64,000 nucleotides of DNA from an uncultured Pelagibacteraceae bacterium (GCA_902608385.1 CACLNT010000002.1:36924-100923), one strand, 5' to 3'; positions 35,928 through 44,846 are shown, numbered from the stretch's first letter. The notes: generated by a model from the letters alone, not told the origin. Numbers and translations: made by a program.

Positions 35928-36920
35928 ATGAAACCAAATTTTTTTAAAAAAATATTTATCAAAATTTCTAAATTATTTGGCTATGAAATTATAGATCAAA
36001 ATGAATTTGTTTCTCCTACTCTTGAAAAAAAATTAAATGATGATCTTTCAGTCATTAATGATAAATCAATTGTTCTCCCTCTTGGTGAAGTCACTATAAA
36101 TAAAAAAATCAATTCTATTTTAATAATTTTAAGAATTAATACTGAAATTGAAGTTTGGGATCAAAACAAAAAAAGATTATTTGAATTTCCAAAAATTGAA
36201 TATACTTTACGTTCATTAAATTCTTTAATTAAATCAATTACTTTTGCACAAAAAAAATATCCTAATATTGATCACAAAATTATAATAGTTGATGATAATT
36301 CAAAAAAAGAAAATATTTCTAAAATTAATAAATTGATTGATAAAAGCAATATTAAAATTAATTTAATTAATCTTAACACTAATGATTATAAAAATGTAAT
36401 TAAAAAACAAAAATCTGATGATACTTTTTCAAATTTAAGTAGCCTTCTTAAATCTTATGAAATCGCCAAAGAAAAAGGTGAAGATTTAATTTTTTTTGTA
36501 GAAGATGATTATTTACATTTTGAATCAATGTTGGAAGAAATGATTGCTTCCTATGAAAGAATATCTTCTCAACTTAAAAAAGATTTATTTTTGTGTCCAG
36601 CTGATTACCCTTATTTATATATGAATAATCAAAAAACAAATATTTTAATTGGAAGTAAAAGACATTGGAGAACTGTTGATCGCACTCTATGTACTTTTAT
36701 GACAAGTAAATTTTTCATAAATAAATATTGGAATAATTTTTATAATAATTGTTTGGATCGACATGACCCTTTTGAAAAATATTTAAATGAAATATATGAA
36801 AAAGAGTTTTGCATCTCACCTTTAAAAAGTTTATCTATCCATATGACCAATGTTAATTCAAGCTACGGTTTGTCACCTTTTATTGATTATAAAAAAATAT
36901 GGGACGAAAACTTGGTTTAA
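35928..36920 (+). CDS. Glycosyltransferase-like protein (GT-A fold)
   Basis: A 330-residue protein. The middle shows HKIIIVDDNSKKENISKI (GT-A nucleotide motif, about residues 119-136) and DLIFFVEDDYLHFESMLEEMI (acidic metal motif, about residues 186-206), then KRHWRTVDRTLCTFMTSKFFINKYW. There is no signal peptide or membrane helix. It is a plausible family-2-like glycosyltransferase working at the cytoplasmic face. It is downstream of the ABA4-like gene by 6 bases, and convergent to HU. The sugar and acceptor are unknown. Confidence 0.65.
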   Translation: MKPNFFKKIFIKISKLFGYEIIDQNEFVSPTLEKKLNDDLSVINDKSIVLPLGEVTINKKINSILIILRINTEIEVWDQNKKRLFEFPKIEYTLRSLNSLIKSITFAQKKYPNIDHKIIIVDDNSKKENISKINKLIDKSNIKINLINLNTNDYKNVIKKQKSDDTFSNLSSLLKSYEIAKEKGEDLIFFVEDDYLHFESMLEEMIASYERISSQLKKDLFLCPADYPYLYMNNQKTNILIGSKRHWRTVDRTLCTFMTSKFFINKYWNNFYNNCLDRHDPFEKYLNEIYEKEFCISPLKSLSIHMTNVNSSYGLSPFIDYKKIWDENLV

Positions 36921-36954
36921 ACTTCTTATTTTTTTGCTAGAAAAAGTATTAAAA

Positions 36955-36988
36955 AATTAACAGCCTTTTTTTTAAAAGGCTGTTAATT
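36955..36988 (-). terminator. Rho-independent terminator of the HU gene
   Basis: A 15-bp stem (AATTAACAGCCTTTT pairs with AAAAGGCTGTTAATT) around a four-T loop, followed on the minus strand by six T. It lies 9 bases after the HU stop. Confidence 0.85.
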
Positions 36989-36996
36989 AATATCTA

Positions 36997-37272
36997 TTAC
37001 TTATTAAATACTTCTTTAAGTGCTTTTGCAGGTAAGAATTTAACTTTTTGAGATGCTGCGATTTGAATTTGTTCACCTGTTCGTGGGTTTCTTCCAATTC
37101 TAGCCTTTCTCTTTGCTACTTTATATGTACCAAAACCAGCAATTTTGACTGAATCATCGCCTTTTAAAGCGTCCAAAATAGTGTTGGTAATAGTATCAAA
37201 AGTACGCTCTGCATCAGCTTTACTTTGGTTCAAAGAACCAGAAAGTTTAGCGATCAGTTGTTTTTTGTTCAT
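36997..37272 (-). CDS. hupB: HU-family DNA-binding protein
   Basis: A 91-residue nucleoid protein, the usual HU length. The N-terminal helix pair MNKKQLIAKLSGSLNQSKADAERTF and the beta arm KIAGFGTYKVAKRKARIGRNPRTGEQ (GFGxxxVxxRxxRxGRNPxTG signature), with the tail FLPAKALKEVFNK, leave no doubt. It carries a ribosome site CGGAG upstream and the terminator at 36955-36988, so it is transcribed alone. The 157 bases upstream hold its promoter region and nothing else I can name. Confidence 0.95.
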   Translation of the reverse strand: MNKKQLIAKLSGSLNQSKADAERTFDTITNTILDALKGDDSVKIAGFGTYKVAKRKARIGRNPRTGEQIQIAASQKVKFLPAKALKEVFNK

Positions 37273-37429
37273 TTTTAGCTCCGGTTTTAAGGGTTATTCA
37301 CATATTTGCTATTATCCCTTATAAATCAAGCTTTTTTTTAGTAGTTAAACAAAAGATATCCACAATATGTGGTGTTTACATATAAAAGTGTTGATTTTAT
37401 TAGCTTTTTTAAAAAAATTAAAAAATTAT

Positions 37430-38545
37430 TTAAAATAATCCTAGATCCTTAAGATCATTAAAAGTTGTAAAAAACATAAGTGACAACAGTAAAAACATTC
37501 CGATTCGAAAAAAACCTTCTTGGGTTTTTTGACTTAAAGGTTTTCCTAAAACCTTTTCAAATCCATAAAACATTAAATGTCCACCATCTAACAATGGAAT
37601 TGGAAATAGATTAATTAAACCTAAACTAATAGAAATGTAAGCCATAATACTTAAAAATGGAATTATTCCTATCTCAGCAACTTGTCCAGTTATCTTAGCT
37701 ATTCGAATGGGTCCACCTAATTGAGAACTATCACCAGTTCCTTTTAACATGCTACCTATATATTTTAGAGATGAAATACTAACAAAGTACACTTCATTTA
37801 TAGAATAATATAAGGCTTTAGCTGGTCCTAATTTAACGTGATTAATTTGATTATTGTAAGCACCAATTTTTATTCCAACCATTCTTTTATTAACTTTATT
37901 GCCTAGGTTATCTTCACTCTCAACCATATTAGGTTTAACTTTAAAAATAAGCTGTTGATCTGATCTAGATATTGTAAAATCAATAAAATCATCTGTAGAT
38001 AAAGCTATAAATTTAGAAACATCCATAATACTTTTTACTTTATTGCCATCTATTGAAACAATTATATCGTTATTTTTAAGACCAGCTGACATTGCAGGAC
38101 TATCTTTCTGAACTTCGTTAATTACAGCGGGTGTAAAGTCTTTTCCAATAAATGTGTATATGAAGAAAAATATAACCACTGCTAATAAAAAATTGGCTAA
38201 CGGGCCTGCAGCTACAATTAAAGCTCTTTGGTACAAAGGTTTAATAACAAAAAGTTTTTCTTGATCTTTTTTACTATATTTATTTATTATTTTTTCATGG
38301 TCTGCTTGGCTAAAAACATTTCTATCACCAAAAAATTTCACATAACCACCTAATGGTATCCAACAAATTTTCCATCTAGTTCCAGACTTGTCATTCCAAC
38401 CAAAAATTTCTTTTCCAAAACCTATTGAAAAATCAGTAACTCCTACTCCATATTTTTTTGCAAAATAATAATGTCCATATTCATGAATAAATACAACAAC
38501 TAATATAAGAACAATAAATGGTATAATAAAATTTGTTATCCCCAT
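37430..38545 (-). CDS. rseP: RIP/site-2 metalloprotease RseP
   Basis: A 371-residue membrane protease. The zinc motif HEYGH is at residues 21-25 in the first helix, a PDZ domain follows (KDSPAMSAGLKNNDIIVSIDG), and the second metal motif INLFPIPLLDGGHLMFYGFE is near residue 320. Four helices are visible. It cleaves membrane anti-sigma factors or signal peptides; the substrate here is not in the window. It overlaps the rhomboid gene by 10 bases, an unusual pairing of two intramembrane proteases. Confidence 0.88.
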   Translation of the reverse strand: MGITNFIIPFIVLILVVVFIHEYGHYYFAKKYGVGVTDFSIGFGKEIFGWNDKSGTRWKICWIPLGGYVKFFGDRNVFSQADHEKIINKYSKKDQEKLFVIKPLYQRALIVAAGPLANFLLAVVIFFFIYTFIGKDFTPAVINEVQKDSPAMSAGLKNNDIIVSIDGNKVKSIMDVSKFIALSTDDFIDFTISRSDQQLIFKVKPNMVESEDNLGNKVNKRMVGIKIGAYNNQINHVKLGPAKALYYSINEVYFVSISSLKYIGSMLKGTGDSSQLGGPIRIAKITGQVAEIGIIPFLSIMAYISISLGLINLFPIPLLDGGHLMFYGFEKVLGKPLSQKTQEGFFRIGMFLLLSLMFFTTFNDLKDLGLF

Positions 38546-39246
38546 GGTCCTTTAAATTTTTTTTTTTTAATTTTTTTTTTCCGTTTTTTATTAAAAAACA
38601 ATATCAAAATAATGCCTGATAAAAAACCACCAATATGAGCTGCATATGCCACACCTCCTCCTTGAGGGTTTGTTAGAGCAGAGTTAATAAACTGCAAAAT
38701 AAACCAAAATCCAAGTACGTAAATTGCTTTAATTCTTAATATTTGACTAAAAAAGCCAAGAGGAATTAAAACTAAAACTTTAGCATGAGGGTGATTAATT
38801 AAATAAGCACCTAAAACACCTCCTATTGCACCGCTAGCACCAACCATAGGAATCTGTGAATGTGTATCCATTATAACTTGTGTCATCGCAGCGCAGATTC
38901 CACATAGTAAATAGAATGTTATGAATCTCTTTGGGCCAAGATTATCTTCAATATTATCTGCAAATATCCACATATAAAGCATATTTCCAATTAAGTGCAT
39001 AAATCCACCATGTACAAACATTGATGAAAAAATAGTTAAAAATGGATGTATAACATAAAGGTCTTCAGATAATTGAGTATCACCTAATAGAGCTGAAGGA
39101 ATTAATCCAAACGAATAAAAGAATGCACCAGTTCTATAAGAGTTAGAGCTAAGCTCAATAATAAAAACAAAAACACATATACCAATTAACCAATAAGTAA
39201 TTATTGGTTTGTTGTCTGTAGGATTGTCATCTTTTAACGGGATCAT
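38536..39246 (-). CDS. Rhomboid-family intramembrane serine protease
   Basis: A 236-residue polytopic protein. MLYMWIFADNIEDNLGPKRF, the serine motif GASGAIGGVLGAYL (catalytic Ser about residue 138) and the histidine in YAAHIGGFLSG (about residue 206) are intact, with an HGGFMHLIGNMLY segment typical of the family. A lysine-rich tail extends past the last helix. It overlaps rseP by 10 bases and follows thiV by 24 bases. Substrates are not predictable. Confidence 0.85.
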   Translation of the reverse strand: MIPLKDDNPTDNKPIITYWLIGICVFVFIIELSSNSYRTGAFFYSFGLIPSALLGDTQLSEDLYVIHPFLTIFSSMFVHGGFMHLIGNMLYMWIFADNIEDNLGPKRFITFYLLCGICAAMTQVIMDTHSQIPMVGASGAIGGVLGAYLINHPHAKVLVLIPLGFFSQILRIKAIYVLGFWFILQFINSALTNPQGGGVAYAAHIGGFLSGIILILFFNKKRKKKIKKKKFKGPWG

Positions 39247-39270
39247 AAATATATAATTTTGTAAAAAATT

Positions 39271-40707
39271 TTATTTTAATTTCCAAGTTATAATTGGCAC
39301 AAAGGTAGCAATTATAAAAGACCAAAATAAGAGATTAAAAGAAATGAATTCTGAGAATAACTCAATTGGTAATAAAAAACCTACTAAAATGCTTTTTGAA
39401 AAATCAGGTGCTGGAAATAGCAGTAATCCACCAATCAATCCAATAATTATTGATGTATATGCAGTTTTTTCATTTAACTGTTTATTATAAAAACTATAGA
39501 AAACTGTAAGAACAAATGCACAACAGAATAAATCAGCTAATAAGAATAAGTACAATACACTAAATCCTTTAGAAGCTACAACAAATGAAATAAAAGAAAG
39601 AAATATTATAAAATATTTAGAAAGCTTTAAATAATCTGTATTTTTATTAAAGTTAAAAGTTGCTTTTGCGTCTACGATAACCAAACTTGATATTGCATTA
39701 ACTAATGTATCAACTGTGCTAATAGTTAAAGAAAGTCCTAGAATAATTATTATTATTGATAAAAATTTAGTCTGATCTTTTAATAATAAAGAAAAGAAAC
39801 CTAAATCAGGAATTACATTAGAATCCACTGACACTGCAACTAAGCCAGTAAAGCCCATAAATAAAACAATAGGAATAATTGCAAAAAAAGAAATTAATAA
39901 GCTTTTTTTTAAAATTTCATTATTTTTTGCTGCATAAATTCTTTGCCAATTTCCCTGATGAAAAAGATTAGTGGCTGCAACTGCGATAAAAAAAGTCAAT
40001 CCCGCTGTATAATTTGGAACATAGCTACTACTTAGTAAGTGAGAATTTTCTTGTTTTATAAAATCAAATGAGAATTGAGTACCTGTAAATGAGATTAAAT
40101 AAACAACAGAGATTAAAAATAGAACTAAAATTATTACTGATTGAACTATGTCTGTAAAAATCGATGCCCTTAATCCTCCGTAAAGAGTATAAGTTAATGT
40201 TGCAATTAAAATTATTGAAGCTGTGACCCACAAAGATGTCCCAGATATATAATTAATTAATATTGATACTGCAGTAACTTCTGCACATAAAAATACAAAC
40301 ATATAAAATATAGTCATAAGTAAAATTAATTTGAACAAACTTTTTCGAAATCTCTTTCTTAAAAATTCAATTAGAGTTGAGCCTTTTGGAAATTCGCTAC
40401 GTATTTTTTTTCCTAAATAAATTAAAAAAATCATTGGGAAGGCTGTTCCTAAGGCGTAACCAACTACCGCGCCTATTCCTCCCCAGGTTGCTGCAGAAGC
40501 TGGGCCAAATAATATCCATGCACCTAGAGCTGAAGCTACTAAGCTTGTAGATAATGGGAAAAAACCTAAATTTCTATTTGCAGTTAAGTAATTGTTAAGA
40601 CCTTGATATTTTTTTGAATAAATTAATCCTAAAAAAGTGAAGATTAAACTTATTATAATGACTAAAATTAATGATGTTGATTGACTTAAAAAAATTTCAT
40701 TATTCAT
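39271..40707 (-). CDS. thiV: Sodium/solute symporter under TPP-riboswitch control (thiV)
   Basis: A 478-residue sodium:solute symporter family protein with 13 or so helices. Features are KYQGLNNYLTANRNLGFFPLSTSLVASALGAWILFGPASAA (core of helix 1-2) and FKLILLMTIFYMFVFLCAEVTAVSILINY, matching SSS transporters. The TPP aptamer directly upstream ties it to thiamin metabolism. In Pelagibacter a symporter named thiV sits behind such an element and was proposed to import a thiamin precursor (HMP or a related pyrimidine). The identification rests on the riboswitch and family, not on substrate data. The start at 40707 uses the ribosome site inside the aptamer. Confidence 0.75.
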   Translation of the reverse strand: MNNEIFLSQSTSLILVIIISLIFTFLGLIYSKKYQGLNNYLTANRNLGFFPLSTSLVASALGAWILFGPASAATWGGIGAVVGYALGTAFPMIFLIYLGKKIRSEFPKGSTLIEFLRKRFRKSLFKLILLMTIFYMFVFLCAEVTAVSILINYISGTSLWVTASIILIATLTYTLYGGLRASIFTDIVQSVIILVLFLISVVYLISFTGTQFSFDFIKQENSHLLSSSYVPNYTAGLTFFIAVAATNLFHQGNWQRIYAAKNNEILKKSLLISFFAIIPIVLFMGFTGLVAVSVDSNVIPDLGFFSLLLKDQTKFLSIIIIILGLSLTISTVDTLVNAISSLVIVDAKATFNFNKNTDYLKLSKYFIIFLSFISFVVASKGFSVLYLFLLADLFCCAFVLTVFYSFYNKQLNEKTAYTSIIIGLIGGLLLFPAPDFSKSILVGFLLPIELFSEFISFNLLFWSFIIATFVPIITWKLK

Positions 40708-40710
40708 TGT

Positions 40711-40776
40711 TCTCCCTTTCTGAATTACCGGACAGGTTATTAGGGTTTAATCTCAGTCTTACGACACCCCTTATAA
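40711..40776 (-). promoter_or_regulatory. TPP riboswitch (thi box) upstream of thiV
   Basis: On the minus strand the conserved blocks occur in canonical order: GGGGTG (40770-40765), CTGAGA (40756-40751), ACCC (40746-40743), ACCTG (40737-40733), CCGGTAAT (40731-40724) and AGGGA (40717-40713). The P3 arm is very short. AGGGA is also the ribosome-binding site of thiV, 6 bases before its start codon, so binding of TPP probably blocks translation. There is no separate terminator. The nearest upstream gene, fbpC, ends at 40798, about 20 bases away. Confidence 0.9.
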
Positions 40777-40797
40777 GTCAACTATATCAGACTAACA

Positions 40798-41856
40798 TTA
40801 AAAACAAACTATATGATCTATGACAATTGGTCTTTTTATTCCAAATTTTTCATCAACCTCATGTTGATGTATGTGGTGAGAGTGTACAAAAACTGGTATT
40901 AACAAATTGCTCAAAGTTTTAAGAGTATAAATAAAATTAGTGCCCCTAAATTTTCTATCTACTACTTCTAATTTTAAATTACTTTTATCATCATGTTCTA
41001 AATCCTCAGGCTGGAGTAAAAGTTGCACATCTGACCCTTTGGGATAATGTTTTATAAAATTTCCTTTTATAGTTCCAAGATCATCATTTTCTAAACTACT
41101 TTCTCCTGTAACTTTTGCTGGTATTAATATTCCTCTATTCAAAAAATTAACTACTTCAACAGAATTTGGGAAATGATAAACATTATAGGGATCATCATAT
41201 TGCTTAAGTTGACCATCTAAAATAATTCCACATTTTGATCCTAAATAAAAAGCCTCATAAGAGTCATGAGTAACAATAATAGTTGTTATTTTTAGTTCAG
41301 TTAAAATTTTTTTTAATTTAACTTGAATTTCTTCTTTAAAACTTTGATCAACATTAGATAAAGGTTCATCTAGTAATAACAAATCTGGTTTAGAAAGTAA
41401 TGATCTTGCTAATGATGCTCTCTGAGCCTCACCAGAACTAATTTCATGAGGAAATTTATTTTTAACATGATCTAAATGAAGAAAACTTATTACTTCATCA
41501 ACACTTAGATTTTTTGACTTTTTTTTATTACGTGCGGCTCCAAATTCAATATTTTGAATAACATTATAATGTGGAAACAAGCAATTATCCTGAAATGAAA
41601 GAGAAATATTTCTTTTTTCTGGATCAATATGAATGTCTTTAGAAGAAATAATTTTATCTTTTAATGAAATCTTGCCTGATTCAATTTTTTCTAACCCAGC
41701 AATACTCCTTAGTATGGTAGTTTTTCCTATTCCAGATGGGCCTAGTAAACAAATGATATCGCCTTCATTTTCAATAGATAAAGAAAGGTTGTTAACTTTA
41801 CTTTTATCACCTGCTTTAAAGGTAACATTTTCAATTTCTAAAAAATTTTTAATCAT
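40798..41856 (-). CDS. fbpC: Iron(III) ABC transporter ATP-binding protein
   Basis: A 352-residue ABC ATPase. Walker A is LLGPSGIGKTTIL (about residues 35-47), the Q-loop SFQDNCLFPHYNV, the signature ISSGEAQRASLARSLL (SSGEAQ in place of SGGQQ), and Walker B PDLLLLDEPLSNVD with the switch His in IIVTHDSYEAF. A C-terminal TOBE-like region of about 120 residues follows. It is the last gene of the iron operon and starts 5 bases after fbpB. Confidence 0.85.
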   Translation of the reverse strand: MIKNFLEIENVTFKAGDKSKVNNLSLSIENEGDIICLLGPSGIGKTTILRSIAGLEKIESGKISLKDKIISSKDIHIDPEKRNISLSFQDNCLFPHYNVIQNIEFGAARNKKKSKNLSVDEVISFLHLDHVKNKFPHEISSGEAQRASLARSLLSKPDLLLLDEPLSNVDQSFKEEIQVKLKKILTELKITTIIVTHDSYEAFYLGSKCGIILDGQLKQYDDPYNVYHFPNSVEVVNFLNRGILIPAKVTGESSLENDDLGTIKGNFIKHYPKGSDVQLLLQPEDLEHDDKSNLKLEVVDRKFRGTNFIYTLKTLSNLLIPVFVHSHHIHQHEVDEKFGIKRPIVIDHIVCF

Positions 41857-41861
41857 AATAT

Positions 41862-43481
41862 TTAATCTTTAAGAATATATCTAGATGTAACTAAAATAAA
41901 AATACTTGCAATAATTATTAAAAATAAAGATGGAGCTGCTGCAGCTTCTAATAAATCTTGAGAAGCAAAAATATAAGCTGTTGTAGCAAATGTTTCAAAG
42001 TTAAAAGGCCTCATTATTAGTGTAATTGGCAGTTCTTTTATAATTTCAATTGAAATCAATATACCAATTAGCAATATAGAATTTTTTAAGTATGGAATGT
42101 GAATATTCGTAAAAGTTTTGAGTTTTGAATATCCTAGTAAATATGAACTCTCATCAATAGAATAGTTTATTTTTAAATATCCTGATTTAATTCCATTAGA
42201 AGCTAAAGAATAAAATCTTATAAAATAAACAAGAACTAATCCTAAAATAGATCCAATAAAAATTGATTTAAAGGCATAAATTTCAAAATATTTCATAAAG
42301 TTATTGTCAAACCATGAGATAAAAGTGATAAAAGCTACTGCAAGAATAACGCCTGGTATAGCATAACCTGATATAGAAAATGTTGTTAAAGCTTCAAGTA
42401 ATTTACTTTTTGAAACTCTATTCCCATAGTTTGAAATAAAAGCAAAAAAGATTAGTACAATACTTGATAAAAAAACTAACAAAATTGTATTAATCAATAA
42501 CTCTATAATATTTAGATCAATAAAATGTTTTGGAAAAATTATTGTCCAATAAAGCATTTGTAAAACTGGAAATAAAAAACTTATGAAAAAAACAATAAAA
42601 CAAAAAGTAAATGCTAAAAAAGATTTATATCCAGATAAATTAATTACTGATTTTGATTTAGAGCCACTTTTTGTTAGTGAGTGATATTGTGCTTTTTTTC
42701 TTGATAAATTTTCTAAAATAAACAAACCGAAAATAAAAATTAATAGAAAAAAAGACAATCTGTTGGCTAAAACAAGATCATCAAAAGAGATCCAAGCATT
42801 ATATATTCCAGTTGTTAAAGTTGAGATCCCAAAAAATGAAACTGATCCAAAATCTGATAAAGTTTCCATTGCAACTAATGATAAACCAGCGACTATTGCA
42901 GGTCTTGCAGAAGGAAGAATAATTTTAAAAAAAGATTTTTTCCTTGAAAAACCAAGGTTTTTTCCAAGCTCTATTAGATTTTGAGATTGATAATGAAATG
43001 AGGCTCTTGTTAATACATAAACATATCCAAATAATGAAAACGAAATTGAAATTATTGCTCCTAACATCCCGTCAAACTTAGGTATGCTTGAATTATAATT
43101 GCCTTCACCAAATAAGTTTTTTAAAATTGAAAAAGCTGTTCCAAAGTTTTCAAAAAATGCAGTTAAAGAATAAGCATAAATATAAGCAGGTACCGCGAAA
43201 GACAAAATTAAGGCCCATTTAAAAAAATTCACTCCAGGAAATTTATAAAATGACACAATATAAGCGCTACCTACCCCAATTATAAAACTCAAAAACAAAA
43301 CACCTAATAAAAGTAATAAAGAATTTAAAATATATTCATAAAGAAATGTGTTTTTTAAAATATAAGAATAATTTCCTGTATTTTCAAAAAAGCTACTGAA
43401 AACTGTTACTATTGGAACTGCTACAATTAAAGATATTAAGAATGAACTTACATACCATATGTTTATTTTTTTAAAAAACAT
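41862..43481 (-). CDS. fbpB: Iron(III) ABC transporter permease, two fused domains
   Basis: A 539-residue permease with about 12 helices in two halves, each carrying the BPD_transp_1 coupling loop: first ELGKNLGFSRKKSFFKIILPSARPAIVAG (about residues 178-206), second DESSYLLGYSKLKTFTNIHIPYLK (about 437-460). This fused form is the FbpB type for ferric iron. The start has a ribosome site AAGGG. It is separated from the upstream genes by the hairpin at 43501-43550. Confidence 0.85.
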   Translation of the reverse strand: MFFKKINIWYVSSFLISLIVAVPIVTVFSSFFENTGNYSYILKNTFLYEYILNSLLLLLGVLFLSFIIGVGSAYIVSFYKFPGVNFFKWALILSFAVPAYIYAYSLTAFFENFGTAFSILKNLFGEGNYNSSIPKFDGMLGAIISISFSLFGYVYVLTRASFHYQSQNLIELGKNLGFSRKKSFFKIILPSARPAIVAGLSLVAMETLSDFGSVSFFGISTLTTGIYNAWISFDDLVLANRLSFFLLIFIFGLFILENLSRKKAQYHSLTKSGSKSKSVINLSGYKSFLAFTFCFIVFFISFLFPVLQMLYWTIIFPKHFIDLNIIELLINTILLVFLSSIVLIFFAFISNYGNRVSKSKLLEALTTFSISGYAIPGVILAVAFITFISWFDNNFMKYFEIYAFKSIFIGSILGLVLVYFIRFYSLASNGIKSGYLKINYSIDESSYLLGYSKLKTFTNIHIPYLKNSILLIGILISIEIIKELPITLIMRPFNFETFATTAYIFASQDLLEAAAAPSLFLIIIASIFILVTSRYILKD

Positions 43482-43500
43482 TTTTACCCTTACATTAATT

Positions 43501-43550
43501 AGTGCTCATAATCATATTGGCGGGTAAAGACCAAATGAGTTATGAGCACT
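43501..43550. other. Long imperfect hairpin between iron operon genes
   Basis: Fifty bases fold into an almost continuous stem: an outer 11-bp stem AGTGCTCATAA/TTATGAGCACT, an inner stem TCAT-A-TTGG/CCAA-ATGA with one bulged base on each side, and a ten-base loop CGGGTAAAGA. On the minus strand, the direction of the iron operon, no T-run follows, so it is not a standard terminator there; it may protect the upstream fbpA message from decay or partly stop transcription. On the + strand five T follow, but no + strand gene ends here. Confidence 0.75.
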
Positions 43551-43576
43551 TTTTCTATTGGAAAGTTGACATTTGT

Positions 43577-43753
43577 TTATTTTTCAAAAACCTTGAGGAT
43601 ATAGGAAACCTCATTATCTTTGAGATCTGACAACTTTCTATTATTCACTTTCTTATCAATTTTTTTACACTCCAAAGCGCACGGATTACATGAATTGGAA
43701 GATTTATTATAATCAATATGAAGTAAATCTGGTTCAAACTTTTTTTTTACCAT
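43577..43753 (-). CDS. 58-residue cysteine-containing protein in the iron operon
   Basis: A small protein, 58 residues from the start at 43753, where AGAGGA upstream makes a good ribosome site. A longer reading from 43798 would add 15 residues and overlap fbpA by 10 bases. The product reads VKKKFEPDLLHIDYNKSS, then NSCNPCALECKKIDKK with three Cys (CxxCxxxC), then a short helical end. I do not recognise a family. Its place between the iron-binding protein and the permease, with a Cys cluster, suggests a metal-related role, which is inference. Confidence 0.6.
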   Translation of the reverse strand: MVKKKFEPDLLHIDYNKSSNSCNPCALECKKIDKKVNNRKLSDLKDNEVSYILKVFEK

Positions 43754-43788
43754 GATTTTTTTTTCCTCTTTATCATAAAAATATAAAG

Positions 43789-44811
43789 TTATTTCCATCC
43801 TGCAGCTAACATTACTTCTAATGCATCAGCTTGCTTGGCTCCGTATGAAGCTACTTTGGTTTTAAGATCTTGTTTAAAATCTAAGCCCATTTCTACCACT
43901 AATGGATGAGGTGATACTCCTTCAATCATTGGGTACTCAAAAGTATTATTTACTATATGCTCTTGAGCCTCAGTGCTTAATAAAAACTCTACCAATGCAA
44001 CTGCATTTGCTTTGTTTGGAGCATACTTTAATAAACCTGCTCCACTTATGTTCATATGAGTTCCTCTACCATCTTGGTTTGGAAAGAAAGGTTTAACTTT
44101 TTTTGCAGCTTCTTGTTGTTCTGCACCTTTTTTTCCAGATAACATCAAAGCTAAATAATATGTATTAGCTACAGCAATATCTGCTTCTCCTGCTGCAACA
44201 GCCATGATTTGTGCTCTATCATTACCTTTTGGAGTTCTTGCCATGTTTGATACAACGCCATTTGCCCAAGCAGCAGCTGCTTTTTTTCCATTGTTTTTAA
44301 CCAATGAAGCAACAAGCGATTGATTGTAAATGTTATTAGATTTTCTTATCACAAGTCTGCCCTTCCATTTTGGATCTGCTAAACTTTCATAAGTTAATCC
44401 TGTAAGCTCTGCACCAGTTACTCTTTCAGGAGCGAAATAAACTATTCTTGCTCTCTTAGCAATTCCTACCCATTGTGAAGTTCTAAAGTTTTTTGGAACA
44501 GCTACCTTAATTACTGCAGATGATAAACCACCTTGAAGCATTCCTTTTGATTGAGCAGCTCCTAATCTTCCAGCATCAGCAGTGATATATAAATCTGCAA
44601 CACAATCTGCACCTTCTTCTATTATTCTTTTTTCTAAAGCTTTTGCTTTGCCAGATACAACATTTACTTTAATTCCAGTTTTTGCTGTAAATTTTTCATA
44701 CAATTGAATGTCTGAATCATAGTGTCTTGCACTAAATATATTTACTTCTGAAGCTACACTTAAAGTTGAAACTAATGCAAAGAATAAGCTTATTATTGTT
44801 AGTTTTTTCAT
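43789..44811 (-). CDS. fbpA: Iron(III) ABC transporter substrate-binding protein
   Basis: A 340-residue exported protein with a signal peptide (KKLTIISLFFALVSTLSVASE). The mature part starts VNIFSARHYDSDIQLYEKFTAKTGIKVNVVSG, the FbpA/SfuA pattern; conserved iron-site tyrosines lie in AVANTYYLALML (about residues 214-225). FPNQDGRGTHMNISGAGLLKYAPN also belongs to this family. It binds ferric iron in the periplasm. First gene of the operon, behind the Fur-like site, with ribosome site AAGGGA. Confidence 0.88.
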   Translation of the reverse strand: MKKLTIISLFFALVSTLSVASEVNIFSARHYDSDIQLYEKFTAKTGIKVNVVSGKAKALEKRIIEEGADCVADLYITADAGRLGAAQSKGMLQGGLSSAVIKVAVPKNFRTSQWVGIAKRARIVYFAPERVTGAELTGLTYESLADPKWKGRLVIRKSNNIYNQSLVASLVKNNGKKAAAAWANGVVSNMARTPKGNDRAQIMAVAAGEADIAVANTYYLALMLSGKKGAEQQEAAKKVKPFFPNQDGRGTHMNISGAGLLKYAPNKANAVALVEFLLSTEAQEHIVNNTFEYPMIEGVSPHPLVVEMGLDFKQDLKTKVASYGAKQADALEVMLAAGWK

Positions 44812-44846
44812 TTTTTTCCCTTTTTAGTTTAATGTGAATGCTAACT

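Noticed and set aside
43501..43550. Terminator of a + strand gene or a small + strand RNA
   Set aside because: Five T follow the stem on the + strand, but there is no + strand gene, promoter or conserved RNA motif that I can identify in the preceding bases.
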